Of a DNA stretch of 61,759 bases, positions 34,526-44,300 are shown piece by piece. This DNA is from Alphaproteobacteria bacterium (lineage in GTDB: Bacteria; Pseudomonadota; Alphaproteobacteria; Rhodobacterales; Rhodobacteraceae): contig QOQE01000010.1 in NCBI GenBank assembly GCA_003331935.1, forward strand, positions 1-61,759, read 5' to 3'. The number at the start of each line of letters is the position of its first letter. Within the stretch, counting starts at the first letter, position 1. A program made the translations under genes and the position numbers. Below the pieces are notes generated by a model. The model was not told the origin of the DNA. It saw nothing but the letters and a program-made list of their open reading frames with translations, and did not search any database.

Positions 34526-35814
34526 GGGCTTAATTTCTTTATTTTTATCTTTGTTATACGATTACCTTTTCTCTTTAAAATTTCATATCGGAATCCATTA
34601 AATATAAAAATTTGTTTTTCAGATGGTATAGATTGGGCCTCATGGATAACAAGACCTGCCACTGTATTCGCTTCCTCGTCAGGAATATTCCAGTCTCGAT
34701 GTCTATTCAAGTCTCTGATGGTCATATTACCTTCGACTATTATTGAGCTGTCATTAAGTTCTTTTACTTGTTGTTCGATCACATCGTGTTCATCGCTGAT
34801 TTGACCTACTATTTCTTCTAAAATATCCTCCAGTGTAATCAGACCACGAAGAGCGCCATACTCATCAACTACAAGAGCAAAGTGTGATTTTCTTTTTAAA
34901 AATTGCTTCATTTGTTGATCAAGAGTAGTCGTTTCTGGAACGAAATAAGGTTTCATTGCGACGTCTAGGATTTTTATGTCATTAACGTTGAATTTACTTG
35001 AAGATTGCCCGAGGCCAAATCGCTTAAAAGACCTTAAAACATCTTTGGCGTGGAGTACTCCTATTACATTTTCTGGGGTATCCTCAAATATTGGAAGTCT
35101 TGTGTGAGGCGAGTTTAGGCACTTCTCAAAAATTTCACTAGGTGAACTATTAGCACTTATCATCTCTATCTGACTACGGTGTAACATAATTTCTTCGACT
35201 TCACGATTACCAAGATCAAGTGCGCCAAGAAGAATATCTCTAGCTTCTTTTTGAACCGCCCCTTCGGAGTGATGCAGGGATATAGCCCCCGCGATTTCTT
35301 CAGTGGCCATTTCTTCCATATTACCATCGGACTTTACTCCAAAAATATAGAAAATAAATCGTACAAAAAATCTAACTGCTTTAATAAAGGGGGTGAAGAC
35401 AAAAACAAAAAACCTTACTAAACCTGCAACCTTTATCGAAACACTCTCAGGATTGGTTATCGCATATGTTTTGGGCATAATTTCAGCAAAGACTAATATT
35501 AAAAAGGTCATCGTAAATGTTGCCACAAGAACACCATTATCTTGGAAAAGAACTGTCATTAAAGAAGTTGCTAGGGAGGTAGCTAGAATATTGACTAAAT
35601 TATTTCCTAATAATAATGCGCCAAGTAAGCTTTCCCCATTTTCTTTTAGGGCTAAAGCTCTAGATGCCATTTTTGAACCCTTAGCTTTGAGTGCAGTTAG
35701 TTTGGCTTTACTTGCTCCGGTTAAAGCAGTTTCAGATCCTGAGAAAAAAGCTGAAATAATCAACAAGCCAATAATAGAAAGCGATATTAACCAAAAACCT
35801 GAATCGATAAGCAT
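34522..35814 (-). CDS. HlyC/CorC family protein: CNNM transmembrane, CBS pair and CorC domain
   Basis: A 430-residue integral membrane protein. An N-terminal DUF21/CNNM domain with about three to four helices (LISAFFSGSETALTGASKAKL) is followed by two CBS domains (MLHRSQIEMISANSS; FALVVDEYGALRGLITLEDILEEIVG) and a C-terminal CorC_HlyC domain (VEGNMTIRDLNRH, NTVAGLVIHEA). The family is linked to magnesium and cobalt efflux or magnesium homeostasis. In Rhodobacterales it is commonly near aroK, aroB and xerD, as here. ATG 35814. Confidence 0.92.
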   Translation of the reverse strand: MLIDSGFWLISLSIIGLLIISAFFSGSETALTGASKAKLTALKAKGSKMASRALALKENGESLLGALLLGNNLVNILATSLATSLMTVLFQDNGVLVATFTMTFLILVFAEIMPKTYAITNPESVSIKVAGLVRFFVFVFTPFIKAVRFFVRFIFYIFGVKSDGNMEEMATEEIAGAISLHHSEGAVQKEARDILLGALDLGNREVEEIMLHRSQIEMISANSSPSEIFEKCLNSPHTRLPIFEDTPENVIGVLHAKDVLRSFKRFGLGQSSSKFNVNDIKILDVAMKPYFVPETTTLDQQMKQFLKRKSHFALVVDEYGALRGLITLEDILEEIVGQISDEHDVIEQQVKELNDSSIIVEGNMTIRDLNRHRDWNIPDEEANTVAGLVIHEAQSIPSEKQIFIFNGFRYEILKRKGNRITKIKIKKLSP

Positions 35815-35848
35815 ATTTTATTCCTTTCCTAAATAACTAAGTGTCTGT

Positions 35849-36778
35849 TTATAAGCTCTTGAATTTTTTTTTTGCAAAAGGGTGATTTTCCTGAACACTC
35901 TTTATAATCTTTTCATCTAAGACGTGAGTATAAATTTCAGTAGTACTAAGGTTTTTATGACCTAGCAAAGTTTGTATAACTCTTAAGTCAGCGCCATTTG
36001 ACAATAAATGAGAGGCGAATGCATGCCGGATTTTATGCGGCGAAATATTCCCTGCATTCAGTCCAGCAATGTTAGCAATTTCTTTAATGATTAAAAAAAA
36101 TCGCTCTCTGTTTAGGTGGCCACTTTTTGACCTTGAAGGAAATAAATAATCACTTTTGTAAAACTCTGTGTTGGTTCTTTTAAGCTCTGCCAGATAATTT
36201 TTTATTACAGATAAAGCAATTTTTGAAATTGGAACCAGGCGTTCTTTGTTTCCTTTACCTTTTATAAAGATTAATTCTGGCGAGCCAGTAAAAGCCGATT
36301 TTTTAAGAGAAACAAGCTCACTAACCCTCATTCCACTGGCGTATAGTATTTCAATTAAAGCCTTGTTCCTTATTCTCTCAAGGTTATCTTTGCCAACACT
36401 GCCAGCAAAATTCAACAACTTTAACACTTCTTTCTCAGATAAAAAGCTGGGTATTTTCTTAGCTTTTTTAAAGCTCTTTATATCCTCACAAGGATTACGG
36501 TCGATAAAGCCTTCCCGGACTAAAAATTTAAAAAATTGTTTGATAGTAGATAATCTTCGGGAAATGGTGTTGTCTGAGAAACCTCTTTCTCTTTGAATTT
36601 GGAAAAAGTTGCTAATGTTAGTTTTTCTAATGCTTGCAATACCCAGGTCTTGCACTTTCATAAATGAAAAAAAAATCTTGAGATCTGCTTCATATGACGC
36701 AGCCGTATTTAAGCTCATATTTTTTTCGGTCACGATACTTAAAACAAAATCAGATGATAAATTATGTAACTTTTTCAT
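35849..36778 (-). CDS. Tyrosine recombinase XerC/XerD
   Basis: A 309-residue tyrosine recombinase of the chromosome-dimer-resolving type. An N-terminal SAM-like core-binding domain is followed by the catalytic domain with Arg151 (SGMRVSELVSL), Lys175, His248 and Arg251 (PHKIRHAFASHLL), His274 (LLGHKNLSTT) and nucleophile Tyr283 (IYTHV). All catalytic residues are present. It acts at dif with a partner Xer. Context (aroK/aroB side) suggests XerD, but XerC and XerD are hard to tell apart by sequence. It is 3 bases after the secreted protein gene. Confidence 0.93.
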   Translation of the reverse strand: MKKLHNLSSDFVLSIVTEKNMSLNTAASYEADLKIFFSFMKVQDLGIASIRKTNISNFFQIQRERGFSDNTISRRLSTIKQFFKFLVREGFIDRNPCEDIKSFKKAKKIPSFLSEKEVLKLLNFAGSVGKDNLERIRNKALIEILYASGMRVSELVSLKKSAFTGSPELIFIKGKGNKERLVPISKIALSVIKNYLAELKRTNTEFYKSDYLFPSRSKSGHLNRERFFLIIKEIANIAGLNAGNISPHKIRHAFASHLLSNGADLRVIQTLLGHKNLSTTEIYTHVLDEKIIKSVQENHPFAKKKFKSL

Positions 36779-36781
36779 TTG

Positions 36782-38344
36782 TCACATAGCCAGCTTTTTA
36801 ATGGTATTTAGAGCGATCAGCTCTATTGAAATTTGGTTAACTAAGTCAATAAGTCCAATTTTTGTTAACATACTTAAGCCTAGCTTAAGTTCTTCTTTCT
36901 TTGTAGCTAAGCCATCTCGTAACATATTTAAGCTTTCTAGTAAAATTAAACCCTTTTCCATTTGGCTTTCATAGCCTCTATTTCTTGGAAAACTTTTTTT
37001 AATTACTTGTATATTCAAGTTTTTCACTAATCTGCATAAGTCGTTGTCTGTTTCATAATTTACGAATATTTTTTTATTTATATCTAGCAAGCAATTGATG
37101 CTCGGAACGGTTGATCTTGACATATAAAAATCATTACTCACGTTATCTGTAAGGCTAAGAAGAGCAATTGCAAGATCAAATAGTTTTTTATCATCAGACT
37201 GATATAATTTTTTTAGTTCGTCCTTATATTCAGTGGACATTTGTGTAAGTAAGTTTTTTTTTTGAAATACTTTTATAGCCTTTATTAGCGCTGAAAGGGT
37301 TTTTTGTTCATTATAATTCTCAAAAGATCTATCTAATTCAATGATAGTTCTTTTCGCGTTAAGCGCTTTATCTTTTTTCTCATCTGGACTTAATCTGTAT
37401 AGATCAAATAACGTATTGGCATTGACCACATAGCTTGATGCTAATTGCTCCACAGATTTAATTCGTACTTTAGAAGACATGTCTGATCGGCTAAATGCAT
37501 ATGCATATTTATTCGGAATTATGTCTGGGGGTATTATATCTTTTTTTCCATGCATTAAAAAAAAGTTAGTTGGGCTTAATTCACTGATCGTTATCCTGTT
37601 ATTATAATTCATCTCAATATCAGGATCTAAATAATTTAATAATAACTGTTCTTCTTTTTGACTAAATTGATTTAAGGATGAACCTACTGTGAAAGCTAAA
37701 GCAGCTGCTTGCCAGTCATTTGCTCTTACTAAGCATATTATTTTAAACTGAAGCATTCCTTTGAAATTTGGGTATTTATTTGCTATATCACAAGTTTTTG
37801 AAAGTCTTCCATTTAGTGACGCTACTTCAATCTTTCTCTTCATGAAGTCAATGGGGGGGGGATTTATATAGTTAAGTATTTCTTCTGCTTCATCCAACGC
37901 TCCTATATTGATTAATTGATCAATCCGTGACAACAGGAAAGAGTGCCCCATATTATTAGTGCCTATCGAATTTAATGGCGGTTTTGCGTCTACAAGTAGC
38001 AATCTTTTAAAGATTTTATTTGTACTCGCTAACGAAAGTCTAGGCATGTCATTAAGTTTCTCTGAAAGGACTTTTTCGCTGGAATTACTCCATAAATCAT
38101 CAGGAAATTCAGTTCTTTCAATAGCGATTAGGCCTATACCATTAAAGTTTATTTTGCCTAAAAGAGTTTCCTCAATTTTTTCTGACAGCTTGTTCGATGG
38201 GTCAGATATCAACAATGGACTTTCTACTTCACTAGGTTCTTTTAAAGAATTTTTAGGCTCACTATCATCTGAGTAAGCTTTAGAGTAAAAATTAACTGAG
38301 GCTAGAAAAACTAAGATAAAAGCCCTAATTCTTTGACTGATCAT
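36782..38344 (-). CDS. Predicted secreted protein of unknown function
   Basis: I do not recognise the family. ATG 38344 gives about 520 residues with a signal peptide (IRAFILVFLASVNFYSKAYS). A TTG at 38359 is in frame but would lengthen the overlap with a small gene upstream. The body is helical and Leu/Lys/Asn-rich, with repeat-like segments such as IDQLINIGALDEAEEILNYI and DWQAAALAFTVG that suggest TPR-like helices. A run of nine C (in the coding strand) encodes Pro-Pro-Pro in YINPPPIDFMKR and is a slippage risk. It probably belongs to an operon with the upstream small membrane gene and the downstream xer gene. Confidence 0.8.
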   Translation of the reverse strand: MISQRIRAFILVFLASVNFYSKAYSDDSEPKNSLKEPSEVESPLLISDPSNKLSEKIEETLLGKINFNGIGLIAIERTEFPDDLWSNSSEKVLSEKLNDMPRLSLASTNKIFKRLLLVDAKPPLNSIGTNNMGHSFLLSRIDQLINIGALDEAEEILNYINPPPIDFMKRKIEVASLNGRLSKTCDIANKYPNFKGMLQFKIICLVRANDWQAAALAFTVGSSLNQFSQKEEQLLLNYLDPDIEMNYNNRITISELSPTNFFLMHGKKDIIPPDIIPNKYAYAFSRSDMSSKVRIKSVEQLASSYVVNANTLFDLYRLSPDEKKDKALNAKRTIIELDRSFENYNEQKTLSALIKAIKVFQKKNLLTQMSTEYKDELKKLYQSDDKKLFDLAIALLSLTDNVSNDFYMSRSTVPSINCLLDINKKIFVNYETDNDLCRLVKNLNIQVIKKSFPRNRGYESQMEKGLILLESLNMLRDGLATKKEELKLGLSMLTKIGLIDLVNQISIELIALNTIKKLAM

Positions 38345-38459
38345 CTGTATTGACTTCAATAATGATTTCGCCTTTTGGCGGGTCTTGTTCGATCAGGAGA
38401 TATAAAAAAAAACATGTAATAAATAAAAATATTGATCCTATGATATAATATTTTAGCAA
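38325..38459 (-). CDS. Small membrane protein, 44 residues
   Basis: The frame starts at TTG 38459, 8 bases behind GGAG, and ends at TAG 38325, overlapping the secreted protein gene by 20 bases (up to ATG 38344). It encodes one transmembrane helix (YYIIGSIFLFITCFFLYLL) and an acidic tail (IEVNTDDQSKN). It is too short for standard gene calling. The ribosome site and overlap support translation; the function is unknown. It could anchor or couple to the following secreted protein. Confidence 0.5.
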   Translation of the reverse strand: MLKYYIIGSIFLFITCFFLYLLIEQDPPKGEIIIEVNTDDQSKN

Positions 38460-38578
38460 TGTTATTGCTCCTTACTAAGGCTCACTTTTTTGTTGTTTCT
38501 AAATTTTTGCACCATGTTGCAATTTTTGTTGTTATAAAACACAAAACGTAGCTTTTATATTGTAAATGAATTTACGCA

Positions 38579-39121
38579 ATGAAACAAATTTTATCTAAAT
38601 CAATTGTGTTGATAGGTCTTATGGGTAGTGGCAAGAGTGCTATTGGGAAAATGCTTTCTGAAGTGATTGGTGTTCCTTTTTCCGATACAGATAGCATAAT
38701 CGAGAAGGAAGTTGGCAAGGAAATAAATGAAATATTTGATGACTCCGGTGAAAGATACTTTAGGCAAGTCGAAGAAAAGGTTGTAGAAAGGACGTTAGAA
38801 GATAACCCCCATATTATTTCAACTGGGGGAGGATCTATAGTATCTCCCAAAACAAGGAACCTTATAAAGGTTAAATCTTATTCTATTTGGATCCAATGTG
38901 ATGTTCGTATAATCGCAAAGAGGTTACTCAATCAGGGGAACCGCCCTCTTTTAAAGAACAAAAACATCTTAGACACTCTAATTGAGAAGAATGAGGATAG
39001 AATTAAATTTTACAGTAAGGCAGATATTTATATTAAGAATGAAAGTCCTAACTTGGAACTGGTAGTAGACTCGATTACTAGAAATTTATTAATCAAGAAG
39101 GTGATGAAAAATAATGATTAG
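38579..39121 (+). CDS. aroK: Shikimate kinase
   Basis: A 180-residue P-loop kinase that phosphorylates shikimate at O3 in aromatic amino-acid synthesis. The Walker A motif is GLMGSGKS at 13-20 and DTDSIIE is the shikimate and Mg site. GERYFRQVE and STGGGS follow, and GNRPLL carries the lid Arg. It overlaps aroB by 8 bases, the usual aroK-aroB operon. Confidence 0.96.
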   Translation: MKQILSKSIVLIGLMGSGKSAIGKMLSEVIGVPFSDTDSIIEKEVGKEINEIFDDSGERYFRQVEEKVVERTLEDNPHIISTGGGSIVSPKTRNLIKVKSYSIWIQCDVRIIAKRLLNQGNRPLLKNKNILDTLIEKNEDRIKFYSKADIYIKNESPNLELVVDSITRNLLIKKVMKNND

Positions 39122-40226
39122 AAACAAAACTGTAGGCATTTTATCGAAGAAAACTAGTTATGATATTTGGATAGGTGAAAACCTGCTTAAACAAAAGACT
39201 AAAGATCTGGGCTTAACTTTAAGACACAAGAAAATTGCAATCGTTACTGATAAAAATGTTCACGCTTCTCAATATTCTAATCTCTTAAATCAAGTGGCCG
39301 AGTTAGATATTAAGCCTCACTTGTTTTTAATCGAACCAGGGGAGTCATCAAAGAGCTGGGATATTTTGAAAAAAGTTCTTGATTGGCTAACTGAGCTAAA
39401 CTTTGATCGGACTGACTATATTATTGCTTTTGGTGGAGGCGTGGTTGGCGATTTAATTTCGCTTGCCGCTAGCTTATTTCGCAGAGGTATAAATTTGATC
39501 CAAGTTCCCACCACTCTGTTATCTCAAGTGGATAGCTCTGTTGGAGGTAAGACCGCTATTAATAGTGGATCGGCTAAAAACTCTATTGGAACTTTTTACC
39601 ATCCAAAGACTGTCTATTGTGATATAACTTTTCTAAGCACATTATCAGAAAGGGATTTTCTCTGTGGATATGCAGAGGTTTTTAAAATGGCTCTTGTGTT
39701 TGATAAAGGTTTCTATGAATTCTTGATAGATAACCAAAAACTGACATTAGCAAGAGATAAAAAGGTCTTAACGCACATCATCGAGAAATCACTGGAACTA
39801 AAAAGTCACATTGTCGAAATCGATGAAACAGAGAAGGGAGAGAGGGCACTATTAAATTTTGGTCATACCTTTGGGCATGGTTTAGAAACATATTTTAATT
39901 ATTCTCAAAAATTGTTGCACGGAGAAGCGGTTTCGCTGGGCATCGTGTTTGCCGCTTGCTTTTCCCATGAAGAAGGTTATTTAAAACAACATGCGTTAGA
40001 TAAAATCAAAGAACATTTGAGTGTGATGAAACTGCCGACGGCTGTAACCCAAATTGAAAATCAAAAATTGAGTCCTAGAAAGCTCATCAACTTTATGAAA
40101 CAAGATAAAAAGGTGGTTGGCAATAATATTAACTTGATTTTATTAAGAGATATAGGTAGAGGCTTTATTGAAAGAAACGTGTCTTTTAAAAAAGTTGAAG
40201 ATTTTTTGCAACGTCAATTAGATTGA
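39114..40226 (+). CDS. aroB: 3-dehydroquinate synthase
   Basis: A 370-residue NAD- and metal-dependent enzyme that cyclises DAHP to 3-dehydroquinate. FGGGVVGDLISLAASLFRRG binds NAD, and VPTTLLSQVDSSVGGKTAIN is the hallmark motif. The metal ligands include the His of NFGHTFGHGLE. It is full length and completes the aroK-aroB pair; its last bases overlap the start of the efflux adaptor gene. Confidence 0.97.
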   Translation: MIRNKTVGILSKKTSYDIWIGENLLKQKTKDLGLTLRHKKIAIVTDKNVHASQYSNLLNQVAELDIKPHLFLIEPGESSKSWDILKKVLDWLTELNFDRTDYIIAFGGGVVGDLISLAASLFRRGINLIQVPTTLLSQVDSSVGGKTAINSGSAKNSIGTFYHPKTVYCDITFLSTLSERDFLCGYAEVFKMALVFDKGFYEFLIDNQKLTLARDKKVLTHIIEKSLELKSHIVEIDETEKGERALLNFGHTFGHGLETYFNYSQKLLHGEAVSLGIVFAACFSHEEGYLKQHALDKIKEHLSVMKLPTAVTQIENQKLSPRKLINFMKQDKKVVGNNINLILLRDIGRGFIERNVSFKKVEDFLQRQLD

Positions 40227-41347
40227 AAATGGTTACCAAGCTACATATCGACTTTAATAAACCTCTTAAGCAGAAAGATAAATTATTTTCATTTTTTCGC
40301 TCTAAAAAAACTGTAGCGGGCTTGATAGTAGCATTGATCATCGTGTGGATGGCCCCCGGTTTTCTCGGAGGTAACAAGGAAGAAAGAGTAACTAATAAAA
40401 AAACCGATACTCAAAAAGTATTCGTAGTTTCAGCGCAAAGAGTGCAAAACCGAGATACTTACAAAGTTGTCAGAGCTAGCGGCGTACTAAAACCAATTTA
40501 CGAAATCGATGTTTTAAGTAAGAAGGACGGTGAAGTAAACTTCATTGCGAGGCAACGAGGTCAGTCGTTAAAAAAGAACGACATTATACTCGAAATAGAT
40601 AAAGGAACAATAATACAACAACTTGAGGCGGGTGAAGCTGCTTTACGATTGGAAGAGAAAAATTTTTCAATAGCGGAGAGTCTGTCAAAAAAAGATATGA
40701 CATCAGAGTTGAACCTTGTTAGGGCAGAGGCCGCCTTGACCAAAGCAAGAGCAGATGTTGCAACGCTTCAAAAGAATCTTGACAACAGCACCGTAGTGGC
40801 GGGAATTGAGGGGATTCTTGAGTCCTTAAGTGTAGAAGAAGGTCAATTTGTGAAAAAGAATCAAAAAATTGGAAAGATCATTGATCTTTCCAAAATGTTA
40901 CTTTTCGCCCCGGTGGCTCAAACAGATGTTGCTAAAATATCATTGAATGATGAAGTTGTAATTAATGTAACGGGAGTAGGAAACAAGAGAGGAATAGTTA
41001 AGCGTGTAGCGTCGTCAGCTAGTGAGGCTACTCGAACATTTATTGTTGAAATTGAGATTAATAACGAGGATAGATCTTTAAAGGCTGGAATGAGTGCAGA
41101 GGTTGGTATTCTAGTAGAAAAAGTGCAAGCCTTTTCAATTTCACCTGCACACCTGGTCATCGGAGAAGATGGATCGTTAAAGGTCAAGACTGTAAGAGAA
41201 GATAAAGTTTACGAAAAGGATGTTTTATTAGTCAGAACTTCCGGTGACTTTGCCCTAGTGTCCGGTTTGCAAAATGATGAAATAGTTTTGACGACTGGTC
41301 AGGCATTCGTAAGTCCTGGTGAAAAAATTGAATATAAAATTAATTGA
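40223..41347 (+). CDS. RND efflux periplasmic adaptor, HlyD/AcrA family
   Basis: A 374-residue membrane-fusion protein. One N-terminal helix (TVAGLIVALIIVWMAPGFL, near residues 29-50) anchors it. A lipoyl half-motif (EIDVLSKKDGEVNFIARQRGQSL), a short alpha-hairpin and a beta-barrel follow, with the second lipoyl half at VVAGIEGILESLSVEEGQFVKK. It links an inner-membrane RND pump to an outer-membrane channel, which is not encoded nearby. TTG 40223 or ATG 40229 is the start. It holds a 25-base perfect inverted repeat at 40869-40893. The pump gene follows 10 bases later. Confidence 0.9.
   Translation: MKMVTKLHIDFNKPLKQKDKLFSFFRSKKTVAGLIVALIIVWMAPGFLGGNKEERVTNKKTDTQKVFVVSAQRVQNRDTYKVVRASGVLKPIYEIDVLSKKDGEVNFIARQRGQSLKKNDIILEIDKGTIIQQLEAGEAALRLEEKNFSIAESLSKKDMTSELNLVRAEAALTKARADVATLQKNLDNSTVVAGIEGILESLSVEEGQFVKKNQKIGKIIDLSKMLLFAPVAQTDVAKISLNDEVVINVTGVGNKRGIVKRVASSASEATRTFIVEIEINNEDRSLKAGMSAEVGILVEKVQAFSISPAHLVIGEDGSLKVKTVREDKVYEKDVLLVRTSGDFALVSGLQNDEIVLTTGQAFVSPGEKIEYKIN
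40869..40893. repeat. 25-base inverted repeat with 12-bp arms inside the adaptor gene
   Basis: TTGGAAAGATCA, one T, then TGATCTTTCCAA: the arms are perfect reverse complements. It lies in frame within the adaptor gene and encodes IGKIIDLSK. The codons satisfy both the protein and the palindrome, so it may be chance or a protein-binding site. A one-base spacer is too tight for a simple RNA hairpin without opening the stem tip. Confidence 0.8.
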
Positions 41348-41357
41348 GAATTAAGAA

Positions 41358-44300
41358 ATGAAAACAATCATTGAGGGATGCTTTAGAAGACCAGGAGCTG
41401 TTATTCTGGCCTTAATATTGATATTCTTTTCGGGTATCAGTGCATTTTTATCCATACCAAAGGAAGCATCACCCGATGTCGAAATTCCTGTAGCATATGT
41501 CAGCGTAGCCTACGATGGTATATCGCCCTCTGATGCAGAAAAGCTGTTAACAAAACCCTTGGAAAAAGAACTCAAAACGGTTACCGGGTTAAAAAAAATG
41601 ACTTCAGCTGCAACAGAAGGCTATACATCCATAACCGTTGAATTCGATGCAGGTGAAGATATAGACCTTGTTTTGGAGGATGTACGGCAAGCGGTCGATG
41701 ACGCAAAAAAAGATTTACCAAAAAATGCTGAAGAACCGAAAGTAGAAGAAATAAGTTTGGCGCTATTCCCAATTTTATCTGTTTCGTTATCCGGCAATGT
41801 TTCAGAGTCAGCGTTAATAAATATAGCAAACAATCTTAAGGAAAAAGTTGAGAGCGTTTCCGGTGTTTTGGAAGTTGAGGTTGGTGGTGATAGAGAAGAG
41901 GTTATAGAAATACTTATTGATGCGAGTTCTATAGAATCTTACGGTATCAATCCGCAAGACGTTATAGGACTGGTAGCAGCAAATAATCAGTTAGTTACAG
42001 CTGGTGCGATCGAAAATGAAAATGGCAGATTGGTCGTTAAGGTACCAGGTGTTGTTGAAACATTAGATGAACTTTTCGCGATGCCCATAAAAATAGCTGA
42101 TGGTACAACTATAAACTTTGGTGATATTGCAATTATAAGAAGAACTTTCGAGGATAAAAAAAGCTGGTCAAGAGTAAACGGTAAACCCGCCGTCGTGTTA
42201 GATATTAAAAAAAGAGTGGGTTCAAATATTATTGAAGTGGTTGATGCTTCAAAGAAAATTATTTCCGAGGAGGTATCCAATATTCCAGGAAATATAAATG
42301 TTGATTACTTATTTGATGAGTCTAAGTCGGTAAGAACTTTGCTTAATGATTTAGGCAATAATGTCTTCGCAGCAGTTTTAATAGTTTTAGTTATAGTAGT
42401 TCTAGCATTAGGTGTAAAAAATGCTCTTTTAATAGGGTTTGCGATACCGAGTAGTTTTCTTCTTGGGTTCATCATTTTGAGCAATTTAGGGGTAACTATG
42501 AATATAATTGTTTTGTTTTCCCTTATACTTGTAGCGGGTATTCTGGTAGATGGAGTTATTGTTACCACAGAGCATGCTGACCGAAAAATATCTCTAGGAT
42601 ATGACAGACGGACCGCCTACTTGGAGGGTGCGGTAAGAATGTCTTGGCCTATAGTGGCATCTACGGTGACCACTTTGATGGTTTTTTTCCCTCTTTTGGT
42701 TTGGCCTGGAATAGTTGGTCAATTTATGAAATATCTGCCGATAACAATGATTGTTGTTTTATCAGCATCCCTTTTGATGGCGTTGATATTTATCCCTATA
42801 TTAGGAAGTTTAGTGGGCAAGGTTTCAACGAACAAAAGATCTAACACAACGCCTCCAAAATTTTATAAAGATATTCTTAAAATCTCAGTAACTCGACCGA
42901 TACGGTCGATATTTTTAGTCAGCTTATTAATATTAGGATCTTACGTAGCCTATTTTTCTGCAAAGTTAGGAGTGCAATTTTTCCCTGACATTGAACCGGA
43001 GCAAGCCGTTGTGCAAATACTTTCAAGAGGCGATCTGTCAGCATCAGAGAAAAATTCTTTGGTTAAGGATACCGAGGCATCTATCTCTGACTTAAACGGT
43101 GTAGATATAAATTTCGCTAAATCTGGTGCAGATGGTCGAACTAAAGACTTGGTTGGGTCGGTACGAACCATATTCTCGGATTGGAACACGCGAGAGAAAG
43201 CTGCTGACTTGATGGAAAGCATGAGGGGAAATGTTAAGTTTCTAGAGGGAGCAGATATAAACATAGTCGCTCAGAAAGAAGGCCCAGGAGGTCAAGGGAA
43301 GCCTGTAAGAATTGAGATAACAGGTTCAGACTTCAATGAATTAAACAAAGCACTACTCGATATCAAACAGAAAATGAATGAAATAGATGGTTTCATTGAC
43401 ATCTCTGATAATTTACCCTCCCCAGGGTTAGAGTGGAACTTAAATATTGATAGAGAGATGGCGGCTCGACACGGTGTTACGGTCGCTAGCCTTGGTACGA
43501 TGGTAAAGTTGCTCACCAAAGGAGTGAAAGTTTCAGATTACAGGCCAGATGACACAGATGAAGAGCTTGAGGTATTTTTGAGATATATAAAGTCTGAGAG
43601 GAATTTGGACAGGCTACAGGAGCTAAGAGTTCCAACACCAGACGGCAGATACGTACCCTTGTCGGTCTTCGCTGAACTTAAACCTGAGAAAAAAGGGGGT
43701 ACCATTTCTCGATTGAATGGCAACAGGCTCAGATCTATTGAAGCAAATGTCAGGGAGGGAATGAGGGCACCTTTCTTGATCGAAAAACTTAAGAGTGAAT
43801 TGGAGAATATAAATTTCTCAAAAAATGTAAACGTGAACTTTGCAGGAGAGGATGAAGATATAAAGGAAACACAATCGTTCCTGGGGCAATCCCTAGTTTT
43901 CTCCCTCGTACTAATGTCAATTGTATTGATGATACAATTTAATTCAGCATGGCAAACTATTGTGACAATGTCTGCAATAATTCTGTCGACTGGTGGTATT
44001 TTCTTATTGTTGTTTTTGACTGAAAGACCATTTGGTGTGGTAATGTCTATGCTGGGTTTGATTGCACTTGCGGGAATCGTTGTGAATAACAATATCGTTT
44101 TAATCGACACCTTCAATGAATTTAGAAAGAAAGGCCATTCTCATAGGGAGGCCGCTTATTTGGCAGGACTTACAAGATTTAGACCTGTTATTCTAACAGC
44201 GATTACAACTATATTAGGTCTTGTACCAATGGTATTTGGTCTAACTATAAGGTTTTCCGATAGAGATATACTCGTAGGAGCTCCTTCGTCTCAGTGGTGG

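Noticed and set aside
42894-42911. TCGACCG / CGGTCGA inverted repeat
   Set aside because: Short, inside the RND pump gene, and without any other regulatory sign.
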